Positions 60,701 through 64,000 of a DNA stretch of 64,000 nucleotides are shown one piece after another (the first letter of the stretch is position 1; every line of letters starts with the position of its first letter). Origin of the DNA: Elysia chlorotica (Eukaryota; Mollusca; Gastropoda; Plakobranchidae); assembly GCA_003991915.1 (NCBI GenBank), contig RQTK01000033.1, positions 258,897-322,896 of the forward strand, in the 5' to 3' direction. Made by a program: the position numbers and the translations under genes. The notes under the pieces are model-generated. The model was not told the origin of the DNA, made no database searches, and was given only the letters and a program-made list of their open reading frames with translations.

Positions 60701-61875
60701 AATCACTCCACTTATTCGCTTTTTTTATCTTCCAGATGATAAATAACAGCCACTGAATCACCCTCTAATAGACATCAAAGAAAAAATGTTGCCTTTTCTT
60801 TCAGGGATACCAGTTAAGAATCGTTTCTTGTATTTTGTGGAAAAAATCTATCTTAGATGTAACAAAAACAAATATTTTGTTTCTTTACCTTTTTAAAAAC
60901 GTTTTCTCTTCCTCTCAACTTTGTTCTGACATTTAACCGCCAAGTCATTTTTCGAACTTAAATTCAAGATTTTCTGTCTTAAAAATTCCTCACAACAAAA
61001 TGGACTACAGAAGTTCTGGAGATGGGAAACTAGCAATGCAATGTACAAAGCAGTTGCATGTATTCAGGTGTGTTTAAATGCAAACCACAAGTATTGCGAG
61101 GACCTGTGAATAAGCTGCTATACGAATGCTTTGGCAGGCTCACATGTTTTATGCAGTTTCAAGACAAGCTGTCGTACATTTTTGAGGGGCAAACTGTATC
61201 CCTGCAGATTGAATTTTAAACATATTATGCATAATGATCATCCTAATCTAATGTCTTTGGCGTAAAGTTCTTCCAAGACGTTGTTACTTCCAAAGTTAAA
61301 AGATCATATTCCCTCATATTCATCATTCATATTACTCTTTTCAATAGTACTAGAAGCTCTTCCTGCTTGTCACTGTGATGCAAATCAATATATTCTTCTC
61401 AAGTTAGCACTTTCATGAAGCAAAAAACTTTAAAAAGATATTTTTTAATGGAAATTGTTTTTGTTGGCAACTATTATGGTGATGTCATTCTGATGTGTCA
61501 AATATGCAAAACATTGCACATCAAGATTTTATGTAAATCTAAAGCGCTCAACGAATGTGAAATTTATATAAGATGTACTAACCCACCCTCACGTGAAAGA
61601 AACAGAAGAAAAAAGGTTATTAAACCTTCTAAACCTTGCTTGCTAATGTATAGTAATCTACATAGATCTGAATATACCTTACCATTTTTCTACCTGATAA
61701 TCCATGCCTTTAAATTCACACAAAAAAACTATAATAACAATATTGATAATTCTAGGATGCATAATTATGACCCCGGTGGAAAAAAATTGGAGAACCCGTT
61801 CCTATCATGATGCCACTACCAGCAGGCTCATCGTGAGCGTCGATGCAATGTCAGCTCGCCTTCCGGTGTCCGGCC
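57726..61875 (-). other. Synaptogyrin 3' UTR and downstream DNA
   Basis: 4.1 kb, very AT-rich, with poly-A/poly-T runs and a poly-C run near 58300. No coding exon is recognised. An unknown part of the right end is the synaptogyrin 3' UTR. Confidence 0.5.
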
Positions 61876-63124
61876 TCAATATGTGGGTTGTTGGTAGTCC
61901 GGAGTCTCCTTCTGCTGGCTGAAGGGTGGCTGTTGGTATGGGTCACCTGTCTCACTGCCAGGGAAGGAGCTGTATGGGCTTGATGCGTTCGGGTCCTGGT
62001 CGTAGCCTGAGGCAAACGCCTCCTGAGCCCCCATACGGTAGCGACGTACAGCCAGGAAGGTTAAGCCAGCCTGAAAGGGAAAAAGCAAAACATAAAAGTT
62101 AGCTCACTTTTTATGCTTCCTTAAAAAATAGAGCTCCTTTTGGGGAGGTCTGATTTATGTTGTTTAGCGTCCAAATTCAGCATTTTAAGGCTTTAATAAT
62201 ATTGAGGACAGGCATTCGATAGGTAACTTGTTCAATCCCACATTCGGATTTTCATGTCCTACTGGATGGGTCAGTGTGAGTATAATGTGTCGACTGAGTC
62301 AGGAGTTTTAGTATCCCGCAGTGTCTTTGTGTAGCAACATACGCAGAAACCAACCAATTCCCCTATTTTCAAAAGCTAATAGAGTATTTGTGTCCAATAG
62401 ATCTCATTTCGGAGCATGTAGAGGGTGGTGAGATTTAATTTGAATCATTAAAAAAAAAACACAAAATAATTACAAGTATGTATTACTCATTATACTGCAG
62501 CCATGTTACAAGTCAGCTTTCTCTTAAAACTGGATCTCTTGTCTTGGGACTTCCCTTCATAATCCTTATTATAAATGGTACATAACTGCTTCCTTTCCAT
62601 AAAACAATGACAAATTACAGTCCTACAAAAAAGGCACACAACTCAATTTATTCATGTATGTCCCCTCGAGATCCACTGGGCATGTTTTGACTGTAGTTAT
62701 TTAAAATAAATTTTGCCCTGCAAGTTCAGCTTTAATTTTATGTGCAAACATGTTTCACTTTTCAACCTTTTTTAATCTAGATTGCGAGATCCCTATCTGG
62801 TACAGTGATGCTTAGTACAAAATTTTTTGTTTTAAACTTTTCAAACAAAGCAGGAGTTTACAAAAAATATGATATTCAAAATCATACTTTATGAATTAAT
62901 TTTTTTAACTAAAATCCACACAATTTTTTTTCTTCAGAAAATTGATACTACTGCTGATGAGTTGAGACTATGGGAGCTTACCCAGGTGAAGATAGAGAAG
63001 AAGGAGAAGGCAATGGCCGCCTGCACATTGTCCCTGCCATTCTTTCCACGTTCTACCCCGTTTGTTCGGCGCCAGGCATCAGTCAGATAGCAGAATCCAA
63101 CAAACCACAGGAACGTCCACAGAC
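61876..63124 (-). CDS. SYNGR: Synaptogyrin, last two coding exons (5' part outside window)
   Basis: Synaptogyrins are four-pass MARVEL-domain proteins of synaptic and other small vesicles, acting in vesicle formation and exocytosis. Exons 62982-63124 (enters in phase 1, leaves in phase 0) and 61876-62070 encode 47 full codons plus 64 residues. The first has a hydrophobic segment LWTFLWFVGFCYLTDAW (third membrane segment), a short Arg/Asn-rich loop, then VQAAIAFSFFSIFTW. The second begins AGLTFLAVRRYRMGA (fourth segment and its cytosolic boundary) and ends in a Tyr/Pro/Gln-rich cytosolic tail, typical of the family. The stop is TGA. Earlier exons must lie beyond 64000, since 63125-64000 shows no further exon. 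Which vertebrate paralogue it matches is not decided. Confidence 0.9.
62220..62355 (+). mobile_element. SINE fragment in the last synaptogyrin intron
   Basis: Has CTTGTTCAATCCCACATTCG, CCTACTGGATGGGTCAGTGT, GTATAATGTGTCGACTGAGT, CAGGAG and GTATCCCGCAGTGTCT, matching the middle of the SINE. The head and 3' end are lost or unrecognisable. Confidence 0.65.
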
Positions 63125-64000
63125 CTGCATAAAGATTAACATACATAATTATTGTTTAATAAATGTTGGCTTGGAAGAATTCTAACTGTTGGATATTAGA
63201 AATATGAAAGTTTAATTTTTATCCGGATAAATGAAGGACTGCTAACAGCTTTAATGAAAAGCTTCCACACATACACCTCTCTAATTTTTTTAATTAGGAC
63301 TAAAACATCTACCTCCTCATTTACTGATTTTACAACACAAAAAATACATACAAAATAACTATGTTTCATTAAAAAACATGTTTCTGTCGTCAGAGTGATA
63401 AAATTTGACACGTTCAGAAGAGAGATGTATACAGCGGGCACTCATAGTCAGCATTAAAAATTATTCTTCCTTCAAAATGTTCGGAAATAATTTGTAACTG
63501 TGCCTCAAGTGACATTTTTTACACAAAACTTAGTTTTTTTTGACAAAAAAAAACAAAACAAAACTAAGAATTCTTATCAAACAATTTACTATTCAGCTAA
63601 AAAAAAATTAACAATGTCTTTTTATTATTACTCAGTGTAGATCATTCCAATACAATATTCACAGTTGGTGTTTTCATTCCAATTTGTCGGAGTGGATTTA
63701 TACAGTCTTTGTGTCCTTGTAGTAACCGTATTATCCCTAAAAAAAATTTAGTTTTAAATAGCAGACACTCTACACTGCGCATAGAAATAATGATCTCACG
63801 CCGAGGTTACACTAAAAGTGTGCCTATTTCTTTTTAAATTAACTAAAGAAAAACAACAGTAAATAAGTACAATTGCAGGAATAAATTACTTTCTACAAAA
63901 TAATTTAAAAACTACTACAAAATGAGATGCCATTTTGCCAGCAATACTTTATAGCGACAATATAAATTATGCAAGAATGCACATTTACTGGAGTGTACCT
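63125..64000 (-). other. Synaptogyrin intron (partial)
   Basis: AT-rich, without a recognisable exon, repeat or RNA gene. It continues past the window end. Confidence 0.6.

Noticed and set aside
63960-64000. Possible further synaptogyrin exon at the window edge
   Set aside because: Too little sequence remains to test a reading frame or splice site.

Overview
The window is nuclear DNA of an animal, most likely a gastropod mollusc. The genes are split by GT-AG introns, the non-coding DNA is AT-rich and full of (GA)n/(CT)n and (ATT)n microsatellites, and the encoded proteins are ordinary metazoan housekeeping and trafficking proteins. The mollusc assignment is an inference from the repeat style: a tRNA-like SINE family, frequent AGATCTAGATCT palindromes and several decayed LINE lineages. 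No marker gene proves it. There is no sign of operons, CRISPR or prokaryotic genes.

Layout. (1) 1580-11651, minus: KDSR, 3-ketodihydrosphingosine reductase, ten coding exons reconstructed to 328 aa. One exon lies in a perfect 231-bp tandem duplication, and a dead pogo/Tigger-like transposase sits in intron 1. (2) 11978-13727: a diverged tandem duplication between two divergent genes. (3) 14901-30017, plus: GCSH, mitochondrial glycine cleavage H protein, five exons, 164 aa. Its 9.3-kb intron 4 holds a LINE remnant, SINEs, a polypyrimidine tract over 1 kb long and a near-identical 2.1-kb duplicated block. (4) 30018-38403: intergenic DNA with SINEs, a perfect hairpin, a small acidic ORF and a LINE tail. 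(5) 38404-41391, minus: SYS1, Golgi membrane protein, four exons, 156 aa. (6) 41970-42537: a foldback mariner derivative. (7) 44502-48233, plus: a five-exon, 557-aa probably mitochondrial helical-repeat (PPR-like) protein that I cannot name firmly. (8) 54632-55592, plus: two exons matching only the start of ANKRD27/VARP, then a stop. (9) 61876-63124, minus: the last two coding exons of a synaptogyrin, whose 5' part lies beyond the window.

The genes act in separate pathways (sphingolipid synthesis, glycine cleavage, Golgi and endosomal trafficking, synaptic-type vesicles, mitochondria) and I see no functional clustering. KDSR/GCSH and SYS1/PPR-like are divergent pairs about 3.1-3.3 kb apart. 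GCSH/SYS1 and ANKRD27-like/SYNGR are convergent.

I found no convincing new biological system. The points most worth a second look are the in-frame KDSR exon duplication, the truncated ANKRD27 module, the foldback mariner, the recent 2.1-kb duplication with one breakpoint inside a SINE, and the SINE family. Exon borders were placed by hand from reading frame, GT-AG sites and remembered protein families. No search was run.
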